DNA of 64,000 nucleotides from Hyphomonas sediminis (GCF_019679475.1 NZ_JAIEZP010000001.1:1860001-1924000), one strand, 5' to 3'; shown: positions 1 through 9,433, counted from the stretch's first letter. The notes: generated by a model not told the origin, from the letters alone. Made by a program: numbers and translations.

Positions 1-202
1 GGCCAAACTGCAGCAACATGGCCGCAACGAACAGGAACGGCACCTCGATCCGCAGGCCCGCCAGCATCAGGAAGATGCCGCCCACCAGCACGCAGCCCAG
101 CGCCAGCCCGCAGGCAAAGCCCGCCACCAGATATTTCAGGAACCCCCGCGCAATGGGGCGCTCTTCGTCCCGCGCGCCATCAAGGATCATCTTGAACAGC
201 AT
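1..202 (-). CDS. Membrane protein, C-terminal part cut by the window edge
   Basis: Read on the minus strand from an ATG at 202, this frame stays open to the window edge (67 codons). It begins MLFKMILDGARDEER. Two hydrophobic segments follow, at about residues 25-46 and from about 52 onward, with a short charged linker. A GGGGAAGG ribosome site lies about 8 bases before the ATG, which supports the start. I do not recognise the family. It is divergent from gatB, with about 180 bases between the starts. Confidence 0.6.
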   Translation of the reverse strand, partial: MLFKMILDGARDEERPIARGFLKYLVAGFACGLALGCVLVGGIFLMLAGLRIEVPFLFVAAMLLQFG

Positions 203-382
203 GGATCTGCCTTCCCCGTTCCGGATGCGCCAGTTTTGCCCGATCCTGCCTGAAAGAGAAGCCCGAATCGTCGCCCGGGCCACCGGCGCTCCTGCGATGA
301 AAGGGCGGCTCGACACGGGGCAGTTCCGGGGGCTAAAAGGGCCGGATTCCACTGCCCTTACTGATTGTTGACCGAGAGACTG

Positions 383-1891
383 ATGACCGAGCGCACCCCC
401 TACCGCATCAAAGGCGAAACCGGCGACTGGGAAGTCGTCATGGGGCTCGAGATCCACGCCCAGGTTTCCTCCAATGCGAAGCTGTTTTCCGGCGCCTCGA
501 CGACCTTCGGCGCGGACCCGAACTGCAACGTCTCGCTGGTCGATGCGGCGATGCCGGGCATGCTGCCGGTGATCAACAAATTCTGCGTCGAGCAGGCGAT
601 CCGCACCGGGCTTGGCCTCAAGGCCCAGATCAACACCTGGAGCCGCTTCGACCGGAAGAACTATTTCTATCCCGACCTTCCGCAGGGCTACCAGATCAGC
701 CAGTTCGCGCACCCCATCGTGGGCGAAGGCGAGATCGAAGTTGATGTCGAAGTGCCGGGCAAGGAAGATTACAGCTTCCCCTGCCGCATCGAGCGGCTGC
801 ACCTGGAGCAGGACGCCGGCAAGTCGATCCACGACATGGACCCGAACTCCACCTATGTGGACCTCAACCGCTCGGGCGTCGCGCTGATGGAGATCGTCTC
901 CAAGCCGGACGTGCGCTCGCCGGCGGAAGCGGCTGCCTATGTGAAGAAGCTGCGCGCGATTGTCATCGCGCTGGGCACCTGCGACGGCGACATGGAAAAG
1001 GGCAACCTGCGCGCCGACGTGAACGTCTCCGTGTGCAAGCCGGGCCAGTATGAGAAGTTCCGCGAGACGGGCGATTTCAGCCATCTGGGCACACGCTGCG
1101 AGCTGAAGAACATGAACTCCTATCGCTTCATCCAGCAGGCGATCGAGTATGAAGCCCGTCGCCAGATCGAGATCATCGAGGCCGGTGGCAAGGTCGATCA
1201 GGAAACCCGCCTGTTCGATGCCGTGAAAGGCGAAACCCGCTCGATGCGCTCCAAGGAAGACGCGCACGACTATCGCTATTTTCCGGACCCGGATCTTCTG
1301 CCGCTGGAATTCGAGCAGGCCTGGATCGAGGAAATCCGCGCCTCGCTGCCGGAGCTGCCCGACCAGAAGCGCGCGCGTTTCGAGAAGGATTACGGGCTGT
1401 CGCGCTATGATGCGGGCGTGCTGACTTCCGACTTCGAGAAGGCTGAATATTTCGAGGTCGTGGCCAAGGGCCGCGACGCGAAACTTGCCGCCAACTGGGT
1501 GACGCAGGAGCTGTTCGGCTATCTCAACAAGGAAGGCCTGGAGCTGGCCCAGAGCCCGGTTTCAGCCGAAGCGCTCGGCGGCCTGATCGCGCTCATCTCG
1601 GACGATACGATCAGTGGCAAGATCGCCAAGGATGTCTTTGCCCGGATGATTGCGGGCGAGGGCGAGGCGGCGGCCATCGTCGAGAAGCACGGCCTGAAAC
1701 AGGTGACCGATACCGGCGCGATTGAGAAGGTTGTCGACGAGATCATCGCGGCAAACCCCGATCAGGTCGCCAAGGTGAAAGACAAGCCGCAGACGCTCGG
1801 CTGGTTCGTCGGCCAGGTGATGAAAGCCTCGGGCGGCAAGGCCAACCCGAAAGCCGTCAACGACATCCTGAAGGCGAAGCTGGGGATTTGA
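383..1891 (+). CDS. gatB: Aspartyl/glutamyl-tRNA(Asn/Gln) amidotransferase subunit B
   Basis: GatB is the kinase and tRNA-binding subunit of GatCAB, which converts misacylated Glu-tRNA(Gln) or Asp-tRNA(Asn) to the amide form. The 502-residue protein has the family N-terminus [19 protein letters not shown] near residue 21, the catalytic domain over roughly the first 290 residues, and a helical domain plus YqeY-like tail ending in [14 protein letters not shown]. An in-frame TTG lies 18 bases upstream, but the ATG at 383 follows a GAGAG site and matches the usual length. gatA and gatC are not adjacent here. A palindromic repeat pair follows the gene. Confidence 0.97.
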   Translation: MTERTPYRIKGETGDWEVVMGLEIHAQVSSNAKLFSGASTTFGADPNCNVSLVDAAMPGMLPVINKFCVEQAIRTGLGLKAQINTWSRFDRKNYFYPDLPQGYQISQFAHPIVGEGEIEVDVEVPGKEDYSFPCRIERLHLEQDAGKSIHDMDPNSTYVDLNRSGVALMEIVSKPDVRSPAEAAAYVKKLRAIVIALGTCDGDMEKGNLRADVNVSVCKPGQYEKFRETGDFSHLGTRCELKNMNSYRFIQQAIEYEARRQIEIIEAGGKVDQETRLFDAVKGETRSMRSKEDAHDYRYFPDPDLLPLEFEQAWIEEIRASLPELPDQKRARFEKDYGLSRYDAGVLTSDFEKAEYFEVVAKGRDAKLAANWVTQELFGYLNKEGLELAQSPVSAEALGGLIALISDDTISGKIAKDVFARMIAGEGEAAAIVEKHGLKQVTDTGAIEKVVDEIIAANPDQVAKVKDKPQTLGWFVGQVMKASGGKANPKAVNDILKAKLGI

Positions 1892-1941
1892 TCCCCGGCT
1901 TTCTTGCCGTCCACTTATCTACGCGAAAGCTCAGAGGCCCT

Positions 1942-2047
1942 CGTCATCCCGGTTTTGCGCACCGCGCAAAGACCGGGACCCAGGATCAGGCGCAGGATCG
2001 CTTGGCGCTGGGTCCCGGACAAATGCTGCGCATTTTCCGGGAAGACG
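1942..2047. repeat. REP-type inverted pair, family A (REPIN-like)
   Basis: Two imperfect palindromes face each other. The left one (1942-1983) starts CGTCATCCCGG, has a TTTTGCGC/GCGCAAA hairpin and ends CCGGGACCCAG. The right one (2008-2047), read on the minus strand, starts CGTCTTCCCGG and ends CCGGGACCCAG. The inner hairpins differ while the ends match. Related copies lie at 9487-9595 and 21665-21704. The pair fills the space between convergent gatB and the HIT gene. Confidence 0.8.
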
Positions 2048-2101
2048 TGAAACAGCGCCGGCGCTAAAAAACTTGGCCTCAGTAAATGGCTGAAGCCCGC
2101 C

Positions 2102-2536
2102 TCAGATTGCCGCGCGGATCTTTTCGGCAAGCGGCGCCAGCTCTTCCGGCTTGGCCATCGTGCCCGCGCCGTGGCGGCCCATTTCCTTGCCTTCCCATAT
2201 CGGCAGGATGTGGAAGTGAAGGTGGTAGACCGTCTGGCCGGCCGCCGCGCCATTGAACTGCATGACGCGCAGCCCGTCCGGCTTCAGGCCCCATTCCACG
2301 GCTTTGGCCACGCGCTGAACGCGCAGCATGTAGCTGCCCAGAAAGTCTGCCGGCATGTCGAGGAAGTTGCGGGACTGGACGCCCTTCGGGATGACCAGCG
2401 TATGCCCTTCGGTCTGCGGGAACACGTCCATGAAGGCGAGGGCAACATCATCCTCGAAAACTTTGACGCTCGGCATGTCGCCGCGCAGGATTTTGGCAAA
2501 GATATTGTCGGGATCGTAGGCGGCGTGAAGGGTCAT
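2102..2536 (-). CDS. HIT-family hydrolase/nucleotide-binding protein
   Basis: This 144-residue protein has the histidine-triad motif H105-L-H-F-H109 followed by ILP, preceded by QFNGAAAGQ, as in the Hint/PKCI branch. HIT proteins cleave nucleoside phosphoramidates or related bonds; the substrate here cannot be told. The N-terminus (DNIFAKILRGDMP) is typical and length is normal. It lies 8 bases after the FemAB-like gene on the same strand, so the two are probably co-transcribed. Confidence 0.93.
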   Translation of the reverse strand: MTLHAAYDPDNIFAKILRGDMPSVKVFEDDVALAFMDVFPQTEGHTLVIPKGVQSRNFLDMPADFLGSYMLRVQRVAKAVEWGLKPDGLRVMQFNGAAAGQTVYHLHFHILPIWEGKEMGRHGAGTMAKPEELAPLAEKIRAAI

Positions 2537-2544
2537 GCAGGTTT

Positions 2545-3705
2545 CTATTCTTTTTTGAATGGAGTGCGATCTCGCAAGAAGTCCATGTCTTCGTCAACCG
2601 CCGCGCGTTCGCGTTCCAGATAATCGGCGACCGCATCGCGGAAACCGGGATGGGCGATCCAGTGGGCCGAGCGGGTGAGGACGGGGCCATAGCCGCGGGC
2701 GAGCTTGTGGCCGCCCTGCGCGCCGGCTTCGACGATCTTCAGGCCGTGGGCGATGGCGTAGTCGATGGCCTGATAATAGCAGGTCTCGAAATGCAGCATC
2801 GGCCGGGCGTCCAGCGTGCCCCAATAGCGGCCATAGAGCGTGTCCGATCCGATCAGGTTCATCGCCCCGGCAATCGGCTTTCCGTCCTCGCAGGCGAAGA
2901 TGAAGAGCAGGTCCTTGGCCATCCGTTCCCGGAGGATCGAGAAGGTTTTCCGGGTGAGGTAGGGGGAGCCCCATTTCCGGTTGCCGGTGTCCATGTAGAA
3001 CTCGAAGAAGGTGTCGAGATGCGCCTCGGTGATCTCCTCGCCCTGGATGTGCTGGAAGGTAAGCCCCGCCTGCGCTTTGGCGCGTTCCTTGCGCAAATTC
3101 TTGCGCTTTTCGGAGGAGAGCGAGGCGAGGAAATCATCGAATGATCCGTAGCCGTCGTTCTGCCAGTGGAATTGCTGGTCGGTGCGGATCAGCAGGCCGG
3201 CAGCCTCCAGGAAGGGCGCTTCGGCCTCGTCGATGAAGTTGATGTGGAGGGACGAAACGCCCGTCTGCTCGGCCAGCTGCAGCGCGCCGTCGAGCAGGGC
3301 GGCGTGGTAGGCGTGCTCGTCCGGCCCAGGCGAAACGAGCAGGCGCCGCCCGGTGACCGGCGTGAAGGGCACTGCGCTGAGCAGCTTGGGATAATACTCC
3401 CCGCCCGCGCGCTGCCAGGCTTCTGCCCAGCTCTGGTCGAACACGAACTCGCCGCGCGAATGGTATTTGAACCATATCGGCATCGCCGCGCGCAGGCGGC
3501 CATTGGCGTCGCGCACCAGCACATGCGCCCCGCGCCAGCCCGTGCGGGGCGTGGCCGCGCCAGAGCTTTCCATCGCTTCGAGGAATTCCCAGGTCAGGAA
3601 GGGGTCGTATCGCGCGCCGGGCGGATTGGCGACTGCGTTCCACTCGGCAGGGGCAATCCCTGCGAGGGCGGAAACAGAGCTGATCTGGGGAAGGGCTTCG
3701 TCCAT
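2545..3705 (-). CDS. FemAB-like GNAT-fold protein (peptidogalycan biosynthesis family)
   Basis: A soluble 386-residue protein of the FemAB-like acyltransferase family, annotated in databases as peptidogalycan biosynthesis or GNAT N-acyltransferase. Recognisable segments are YDPFLTWEFLEAMESSG near residue 34, LSSEKRKNLRKER near 195 and a C-terminal ALNLIGSDTLYGRYWG-like block followed by HFETCYYQAIDYAI. These resemble Fem-type amino-acyl or acyl transfer domains. The true substrate is unknown. It probably starts an operon with the HIT gene; the GDPD and RidA genes lie just upstream on the same strand (gap 11 bases). Confidence 0.85.
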   Translation of the reverse strand: MDEALPQISSVSALAGIAPAEWNAVANPPGARYDPFLTWEFLEAMESSGAATPRTGWRGAHVLVRDANGRLRAAMPIWFKYHSRGEFVFDQSWAEAWQRAGGEYYPKLLSAVPFTPVTGRRLLVSPGPDEHAYHAALLDGALQLAEQTGVSSLHINFIDEAEAPFLEAAGLLIRTDQQFHWQNDGYGSFDDFLASLSSEKRKNLRKERAKAQAGLTFQHIQGEEITEAHLDTFFEFYMDTGNRKWGSPYLTRKTFSILRERMAKDLLFIFACEDGKPIAGAMNLIGSDTLYGRYWGTLDARPMLHFETCYYQAIDYAIAHGLKIVEAGAQGGHKLARGYGPVLTRSAHWIAHPGFRDAVADYLERERAAVDEDMDFLRDRTPFKKE

Positions 3706-3716
3706 CGCCCTTGAAT

Positions 3717-4451
3717 TTAAGGCGCGATGGCGGCGAGCGCCAGCGCCGGGCTGAACTGTTCGAAAATCACCGCCGGGCCGTAGGGTTTCAGGGCAGCAAG
3801 GTCTGCCTCCGTGCGCACGGTCCAGACCACGAACGGCACGTTCCGGCCCTCGACCGCGGCGGCGGCCCGTTCGGCGTCGGTATAGTGCACGGCCAGATAG
3901 TCGATCCCGTCGTCGAGCGCGCGGCTGGCCACCCCATCGAAATAATCGGCGCTGAACTGGGATACCGGCGCGATCAGCTGCCCGCGCATCAGGCCTTTGG
4001 GCAGCGCGCGCACAGCGGCTTCGGCAAAGCTCATGGCGGCGGCAAGGCCCGGCCAGTCCATCAGGCGCGCGCCGACTTTCGCGGCAAAAGCGGAGGGGGA
4101 TGTCTCCCCGTCTATCTTCATCTCTGCCAGCAGGGGCAGGTCCTGTGGCCAGAGGGAGAGCAGGTCTTCAAAGCTCGGCACCGGTTCGCCCGTGCCCGCC
4201 AGCCGGTGTGCCTTCAGGGCGCTGGCTGGCTGGTCGGCAAAGTGGCCCTCGGTGCCAGTCATCCGTCCAAGGACGGCATCGTGAAACACCATGATCTCGT
4301 CATCTGCCGAAGGGCGCAGGTCGAACTCGATGCCGAGGCCGGCATCCGCCGCTGCCCGGAAGCCGCCGAGAGAATTCTCCGGCAGTCCGTCCTTCGTCCA
4401 CAGCCCGCGATGGGCGTAGGCAAAGTCTTTCAGGGCAAAGCGGCGGGCCAT
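3717..4451 (-). CDS. Glycerophosphodiester phosphodiesterase
   Basis: The 244-residue protein has the GDPD TIM-barrel signatures H14-R-G, E25-N-S, E42-x-D44 and H57-D58, which bind metal and perform acid-base catalysis. The family hydrolyses glycerophosphodiesters to glycerol 3-phosphate and an alcohol. No signal peptide is seen, so it should be cytoplasmic. It lies 8 bases after the RidA-family gene and 11 bases before the FemAB-like gene, so four genes from 4921 down to 2102 may form one operon. Confidence 0.93.
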   Translation of the reverse strand: MARRFALKDFAYAHRGLWTKDGLPENSLGGFRAAADAGLGIEFDLRPSADDEIMVFHDAVLGRMTGTEGHFADQPASALKAHRLAGTGEPVPSFEDLLSLWPQDLPLLAEMKIDGETSPSAFAAKVGARLMDWPGLAAAMSFAEAAVRALPKGLMRGQLIAPVSQFSADYFDGVASRALDDGIDYLAVHYTDAERAAAAVEGRNVPFVVWTVRTEADLAALKPYGPAVIFEQFSPALALAAIAP

Positions 4452-4459
4452 CAGGTGCC

Positions 4460-4921
4460 TCAGGCGATTTCGAAGATCGCGTCGACTTCGACAGCAACGC
4501 CGAGCGGCAGGGTCGGGCAGGCAACCGCCGAGCGGGCATGGGCGCCGACTTCCGGGCCGAACACCTCTACCATCAGGTCCGAGCAGCCGTTGACCACTTG
4601 CGGGATGTCGATGAAGGACGGGGCCGCGTTGACGAAGCCGCCGAGCTTCACGACGCGCTTGATGCGGGAAAGGTCGCCCACGGCGGCCTTGGCCTGGGCG
4701 ATCAGGTTGATGCCGCAGATGCGAGCGGCCTGCTGGCCGGCGGAGAGTTCCATATTCTCGCCGAGGCGGCCCAGGATGCGGCCTTCGGCAGTTGCCGAGA
4801 CCTGGCCGGAGACGAACAGCATGTTGCCGGTGATGACGAAGGGCACATAGGTAGCCACTGGCTTCATCGGGGTGGGCAGTTCAATGCCAAGGGCGTCAAG
4901 GCGGGCTTCGGGTGTGGACAT
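4460..4921 (-). CDS. RidA/YjgF-family protein
   Basis: A 153-residue member of the RidA family, in the longer branch that carries an N-terminal extension. The C-terminus has GAHARSAVACPTLPLGVAVEV; R130 corresponds to the arginine that binds substrate carboxylates in RidA enamine/imine deaminases, and E145 is in the usual place. Such proteins remove reactive 2-aminoacrylate-type intermediates, but this branch is less well tested. It is first in the 4921-2102 gene run. Confidence 0.9.
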   Translation of the reverse strand: MSTPEARLDALGIELPTPMKPVATYVPFVITGNMLFVSGQVSATAEGRILGRLGENMELSAGQQAARICGINLIAQAKAAVGDLSRIKRVVKLGGFVNAAPSFIDIPQVVNGCSDLMVEVFGPEVGAHARSAVACPTLPLGVAVEVDAIFEIA

Positions 4922-4973
4922 GGGAGGCTCCTGAAATGTTTCGCGCCTGTCCTAACGCGGGGTGCATGGCCTG

Positions 4974-6248
4974 TCAGCCCTTCGGCTTCTTCACGTTTTT
5001 CGCCGCCCGCCCGGTCATCACGGCGCCGGTGCCGAATTTGGCGCGGGCCTTGTCGGAGGCGCGCTCGGCGGCGGCGCGTTTGGCGACCTTCGGGTCGATC
5101 AGATCGACTGCGTCCGCCCGCCAGTCCGACAGGTCCGACAGGCCAACACCGATCAGCCGGTATTTAATCCGCCCCGTCACTTCCTTCGCCAGCAGGGGCC
5201 GCGCCGTGCGGAACACTTCCTGCGCCAGCTGGGTCGGCTCGGGCAGGGAAAGGCGGCGCGTCAGGGGGTGAAAGTCCGCCGTCTTCAGCTTCAGCGTTAC
5301 CACCCGGCCGGAAACGCCCTCGGCCTTTGCCCGGTCCGCCGTCTTCACGCTGAGGCGCCAGAGATGGTCTTCCAGGATGGCCAGGTCGGCGGTGTCTTCA
5401 AAGAAGGTCGTTTCGCTGGAGATCGACTTGCGCTCGTCATGCGGGCTCACCGGGCGATTGTCGCGGCCATGGGCGCAGCGTTTCAGCCAGTCGCCGGTCT
5501 CGCCATACTTGCGGATCAGGGCTTTCAGGTCCGCGCGCTGGATGTCCTCCACCGTGTGGAAGCCGTCGCGCTGTAGCGACTCGGCGAATTTCGGGCCGAC
5601 GCCATGCAGGAAGTTCACCGGATGGGGCGCCAGGAAGGCCTCTGCTTCCTCCGGCGCGATCACGGCAAAACCGCGCGGCTTGTCCAGCTCGCTGGCCGTC
5701 TTGGCGAGGAATTTGTTGGCCGACAGGCCGACCGATATCGTCACCCCAACTTCACGCTCCACCTTCCGGGCCAGCCGGGCGAGGCTGGCGGCGGGGGAAA
5801 CCCCGTGCAGGCGCTCGGTGCCGGTCAGGTCCAGATAGGCTTCATCGATGGAGACCTGCTGCACCAGCGGCGTCAGCTCGTCCATCAGGCCCCGAATCGC
5901 CTTGGCGGCGGCGTGGTATTTCCGGAAATCGGGTGGCAGCACCACCGCGTCGGGGCAGAGTTTCAGTGCCTTGAACATGGGCATGGCCGAGCGCACGCCA
6001 TAAAGCCGGGCCTGGTAACAACAGGTCGTCACCACGCCCCGCTGCCCGCCGCCAACGATCAGGGGCTTCTCCCGAAGGGCCGGATTGTCCCGTTTTTCAA
6101 CAGATGCGTAGAAGGCATCGCAGTCCACATGCGCAATCGACACCCGGAGCAGGGCCTCATGGGTCATGATCCTGCGGCTGCGGCAGGCCGGGCAAGCCGT
6201 GAGCACGGCCTCGCTCTGGTGCTGGCAATCGCGGCAAAGACTCGACAT
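4974..6248 (-). CDS. dinB: DNA polymerase IV (Y family)
   Basis: Translesion polymerase of 424 residues. After a short N-terminal part with two CxxC pairs (CRDC near residue 5 and CPAC near 20), common in alphaproteobacterial DinB, come the palm motifs SIAHVDCDAFYASVEKRD and VSIDEAYLDL, which carry the metal-binding acidic residues, then thumb and little-finger regions. The frame is open further upstream. I chose the ATG at 6248 because MSSLCRDC is the family start and AGGA lies about 11 bases before it; ATG 6257 is an alternative. A LexA box sits directly upstream. Confidence 0.93.
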   Translation of the reverse strand: MSSLCRDCQHQSEAVLTACPACRSRRIMTHEALLRVSIAHVDCDAFYASVEKRDNPALREKPLIVGGGQRGVVTTCCYQARLYGVRSAMPMFKALKLCPDAVVLPPDFRKYHAAAKAIRGLMDELTPLVQQVSIDEAYLDLTGTERLHGVSPAASLARLARKVEREVGVTISVGLSANKFLAKTASELDKPRGFAVIAPEEAEAFLAPHPVNFLHGVGPKFAESLQRDGFHTVEDIQRADLKALIRKYGETGDWLKRCAHGRDNRPVSPHDERKSISSETTFFEDTADLAILEDHLWRLSVKTADRAKAEGVSGRVVTLKLKTADFHPLTRRLSLPEPTQLAQEVFRTARPLLAKEVTGRIKYRLIGVGLSDLSDWRADAVDLIDPKVAKRAAAERASDKARAKFGTGAVMTGRAAKNVKKPKG

Positions 6249-6257
6249 GATACGCAT

Positions 6258-6272
6258 GTTCCTGCCATGTTC
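6258..6272 (-). promoter_or_regulatory. LexA (SOS) box before dinB
   Basis: The sequence GTTCCTGCCATGTTC is an exact GTTC-N7-GTTC direct repeat, the LexA operator type known in alphaproteobacteria. It lies 9 bases before the chosen dinB start and would block transcription there. Position and gene function agree, so SOS control of dinB is likely. Confidence 0.75.
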
Positions 6273-6386
6273 CGGGGCTTGCCGCAAACAAGTCATTCCG
6301 CAGGCGTAAAGGCGCGTTAAGGATTTGCAGTATAGCTGAAGCTGGCGCACCCGCGCCCCAGCGAATCGTCAGTAAATCGGACTTAG

Positions 6387-6779
6387 ATGGTCAAGAAGCG
6401 ATCCGGAAAGGTGCTTGTGGTTGAGGACAATGAACTCAACATGCGCCTCTTTTGCGACCTGTTGGGCGCATACGGCTACACGACCTTCCAGTGCCGTGAC
6501 GGCGCAAAGGCGATCGAAATCGCCCGGCAGGAGCTGCCGGATCTGATTATCATGGACATCCAGCTGCCGGAAGTGTCGGGCCTCGACATCACCCGCTGGC
6601 TGAAGGACGACAAGAAGGTCGCCCATATTCCCGTGCTTGCGGTCACCGCGTTTGCCATGCGCGCCGACGAGCAGCGCGTACGCGAGGCAGGCTGTGAGGG
6701 CTATCTCTCCAAGCCGATCCAGATTTCGTCTTTCATCCGCGCGGTTGAAGCGCTGATGCCCAAGGAACCGGCGGTATGA
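6387..6779 (+). CDS. divK: Single-domain response regulator DivK
   Basis: A 130-residue stand-alone receiver domain with phosphoacceptor D57 in IIMDIQLPE, acidic pocket E13/D14, T87 and K109 in YLSKP. DivK is the diffusible regulator of the Caulobacter cell-cycle phosphorelay, acting on DivJ/PleC/DivL and so on CtrA. The identification rests on sequence (LVVEDNELNMRLFCDLL) and on its overlap of 4 bases with pleD, the same order as in Caulobacter. No full CtrA site was seen upstream. Confidence 0.93.
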   Translation: MVKKRSGKVLVVEDNELNMRLFCDLLGAYGYTTFQCRDGAKAIEIARQELPDLIIMDIQLPEVSGLDITRWLKDDKKVAHIPVLAVTAFAMRADEQRVREAGCEGYLSKPIQISSFIRAVEALMPKEPAV

Positions 6780-8143
6780 CTGCCCGTATCCTGATTGTTG
6801 ATGACATCGAAGCCAACCGCCGCCTGCTGCAGGCCAAGCTGGAAGCACAATACCACACCGTGTTGCTGGCCGAGAACGGCCCGCAGGCGCTGGAAATGGC
6901 GAGCCGCGAGCTGCCGGAGATCATCCTGCTGGACGTGATGATGCCCGGCATGGACGGCTATGAAGTCTGCACACGGCTGAAAGCCGATCCGGCCACCTCC
7001 TACATTCCTGTCGTGATGGTCACCGCGCTCAGCGAGATGGAAGACCGCGTGAAGGGCCTCGATGCCGGCGCGGAAGACTTCCTCACCAAGCCGGTGGACG
7101 ACTTCCTGCTCAATTCCCGCATCACCGCCCTGATGCGCTATAACACCGTAGCGGCCGAGCTGCGCCAGCGCGAAGCGAGCGGCCTGCGCTCCGGCGCGAT
7201 GGAAGAAGCCAGCCGCGAAGAGATCGACCGGCCCGCGCGCGTGTTCATCGTGGATGATGATCCGCGCTCGTCCACGCGCCTTGCCAGTATGCTGCGTGCC
7301 CAGGGCCACAAGGCCACCACGTTGCTGGAAGCCGGCAATATGGGCGACCTCGCCGCAGAGCGCGTCGATGTCGTCATCGTCTCGCTGTTCTGCCGCAGTT
7401 TCGATCCGCTGAAGCTCTGCGCGCATTTCAAGGTGAACCCGGTCACCCGGTCCATCTCCGTGATCGTGGTCTGCGATCCGCATGACAAGGCCAAGGCCCT
7501 GCGCGCGCTGGAAATCGGCGCCAGTGATACGATTACCGTGCCGCTCGACAAGCAGGAGCTCGCCGCCCGCATCCGCACGCAAACGCGCCGTACACGGTAT
7601 ATCGACATCCTGCGTCAGCGCGTGGACCGCGGCCTTGAGCTCTCTGTCATCGACCAGCTCACCGGCCTGCACAACCGCCGCTATATGAATGGCCAGCTTG
7701 AGCAGCTGATGCAGCGCTCTGTGCGCGGCGGCAAGCCGCTGTCGCTGATGATGACCGACATCGACCATTTCAAATCGGTCAACGACACGCATGGCCACCA
7801 GGCCGGCGATGATGTGCTGCGCGAGATTGCCAAACGCCTGCGCGCCAACGTTCGGCCTACGGATATTGTCTGCCGCACGGGCGGGGAAGAATTTGTCGTC
7901 GTGATGCCCGATACGCCGGGCGATCTTGCCTGCGCGGCGGCTGAACGTATCCGCAAGTCCGTTGCTGCCGAGGAGTTCCCGGTTCTGGGCGGCTCGCGCA
8001 ATCTGCGCATCACGGTCAGCGCCGGCGTCTCGACGCTGCAGGGCGCAACCGACACGATCGACGAGCTGCTCCACCGGGCAGACACCGCGCTCTACCAGGC
8101 CAAGACCGGCGGGCGGAACCGCGTCGAGAGCATCGCCGCCTGA
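6776..8143 (+). CDS. pleD: Diguanylate cyclase response regulator PleD
   Basis: The 455-residue protein has the PleD order REC-REC-GGDEF. REC1 carries phosphoacceptor D53 (LLDVMMPGMDGYE). REC2 (from about 155) keeps VDDDP but lacks the acceptor aspartate, as expected for the dimerising adaptor domain. The cyclase domain has GGEEF at 369-373 and an inhibitory I-site R360-P-T-D363, so product inhibition by c-di-GMP is expected. ATGA overlap with divK indicates translational coupling. It should synthesise c-di-GMP at the pole during the motile-to-sessile transition. Confidence 0.95.
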   Translation: MTARILIVDDIEANRRLLQAKLEAQYHTVLLAENGPQALEMASRELPEIILLDVMMPGMDGYEVCTRLKADPATSYIPVVMVTALSEMEDRVKGLDAGAEDFLTKPVDDFLLNSRITALMRYNTVAAELRQREASGLRSGAMEEASREEIDRPARVFIVDDDPRSSTRLASMLRAQGHKATTLLEAGNMGDLAAERVDVVIVSLFCRSFDPLKLCAHFKVNPVTRSISVIVVCDPHDKAKALRALEIGASDTITVPLDKQELAARIRTQTRRTRYIDILRQRVDRGLELSVIDQLTGLHNRRYMNGQLEQLMQRSVRGGKPLSLMMTDIDHFKSVNDTHGHQAGDDVLREIAKRLRANVRPTDIVCRTGGEEFVVVMPDTPGDLACAAAERIRKSVAAEEFPVLGGSRNLRITVSAGVSTLQGATDTIDELLHRADTALYQAKTGGRNRVESIAA

Positions 8144-8206
8144 TTGACTTTGCGGCATGGGAGGCCCAGAGCGGCTGATCAGCCGTGAGGGAGCCAGTCC
8201 GCGCTC

Positions 8207-9433
8207 ATGTCAGACCGTTTCGAAGCGTTCCGGTATTCGTCCTACACCCGGTATTTCATTTCCCGCTTCTTCACGTCTTTTTCCACACAGGTGCTTTCGG
8301 TCGCCATTGGCTGGCAGATCTATGACGAGACGCGCGACCCCATCTGGCTGGGCTGGATCGGCCTCGTTCAATTCCTGCCGGCGCTTGGCCTTGTCGTCAT
8401 TACCGGAAACGTAGCAGACCGGGTGGGCCGTCGCCTGGTGATGGCCAGCGCGATGGTGCTGATGATGGCGTGTGCCGGCGCCATCCTCTACCTGGCATTG
8501 ACCCACCAGTTCGAGCCGGTTCTGGTGTTGAGTGTGCTTACCGTCTTCGGTGTTGCGCGGGCCTTCTATGGGCCTGCCTCATCCAGCCTTGTGGCCAATC
8601 TTGTGCCGAAGGAAGCGTTTCCCAATGCCGTCGGCTGGATGTCGTCTTCATGGCAGCTGGCTTCGATTGCCGGCCCGGTGGCGGGCGGTTTGCTGGCAGG
8701 CATCTCGGCGCCCTTTGCGTATGGCACGGCGATGAGCCTGCTGAGCGTAGGCGCGGTGTTGATCTTCACCCTTCCCAAGCCTGCCCAGATGATCGAGCGC
8801 GTGCCCACGACGTTCTCAAGCCTTCTGGGGGGCTTCAGTTATATCTGGAAGGAGAAGATCGTGCTCGGCGCGATCACGCTCGACCTGTTCGCGGTGTTGC
8901 TGGGCGGGGCGGTGGCGCTGTTGCCGGTTTATGCGCGGGACATTCTCGACGTGGGCGAGGCAGGGCTGGGGCTGCTTCGGGCGGCGCCGGGCGTGGGGGC
9001 GATCATTGCGATTGTGCTGATCACGGCGTTTCCCATCCGCGATTATGCGGGCTGGATACTTCTGGTCTGTGTCGCTCTGTTTGGCATCGCAACGGCGGTA
9101 TTCGGGGCTTCCACGCTGGCCTGGCTGTCGATTCTGGCGCTGATGCTCGTGGGCGCGTTCGACATGGTGTCCGTCTATATCCGCGATATTCTGGTGCAGA
9201 TCTGGACGCCCGATCAGGTCCGGGGCCGGGTAAATGCCGTCAATTCCATCTTTGTTGGCGCCTCGAACGAGCTGGGTGAGGCCCGCGCCGGCTTCATGGC
9301 GGCTGCGCTCGGCCCGGTATTTACCGTGGTGGCGGGGGGAATCGCGGCGGCGGGCATCGCTGGCCTGTCAGCCTTCCTGTTCCCCAAGCTGCGGGACGCG
9401 CGAAAGCTGCATGAAGGCCGCCCGGAGCGGTAG
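8207..9433 (+). CDS. MFS transporter, EntS/MFS_3-like exporter
   Basis: A 408-residue inner-membrane protein with about 12 hydrophobic helices. The start MSDRFEAFRYSSYTRYFISRF, GWQIYDETRDPIWLGWIGL and the loop GNVADRVGRRLVM match the MFS_3 group that includes the enterobactin exporter EntS and related efflux proteins. The cargo cannot be told from sequence. It stands alone 63 bases after pleD, in the same direction, so a shared transcript is possible but not shown. Confidence 0.88.
   Translation: MSDRFEAFRYSSYTRYFISRFFTSFSTQVLSVAIGWQIYDETRDPIWLGWIGLVQFLPALGLVVITGNVADRVGRRLVMASAMVLMMACAGAILYLALTHQFEPVLVLSVLTVFGVARAFYGPASSSLVANLVPKEAFPNAVGWMSSSWQLASIAGPVAGGLLAGISAPFAYGTAMSLLSVGAVLIFTLPKPAQMIERVPTTFSSLLGGFSYIWKEKIVLGAITLDLFAVLLGGAVALLPVYARDILDVGEAGLGLLRAAPGVGAIIAIVLITAFPIRDYAGWILLVCVALFGIATAVFGASTLAWLSILALMLVGAFDMVSVYIRDILVQIWTPDQVRGRVNAVNSIFVGASNELGEARAGFMAAALGPVFTVVAGGIAAAGIAGLSAFLFPKLRDARKLHEGRPER

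Noticed and set aside
6701-8158. 485-codon open frame antisense to pleD
   Set aside because: Shadow of the REC-REC-GGDEF frame; composition rich in His, Arg and Gln as expected for an antisense frame.
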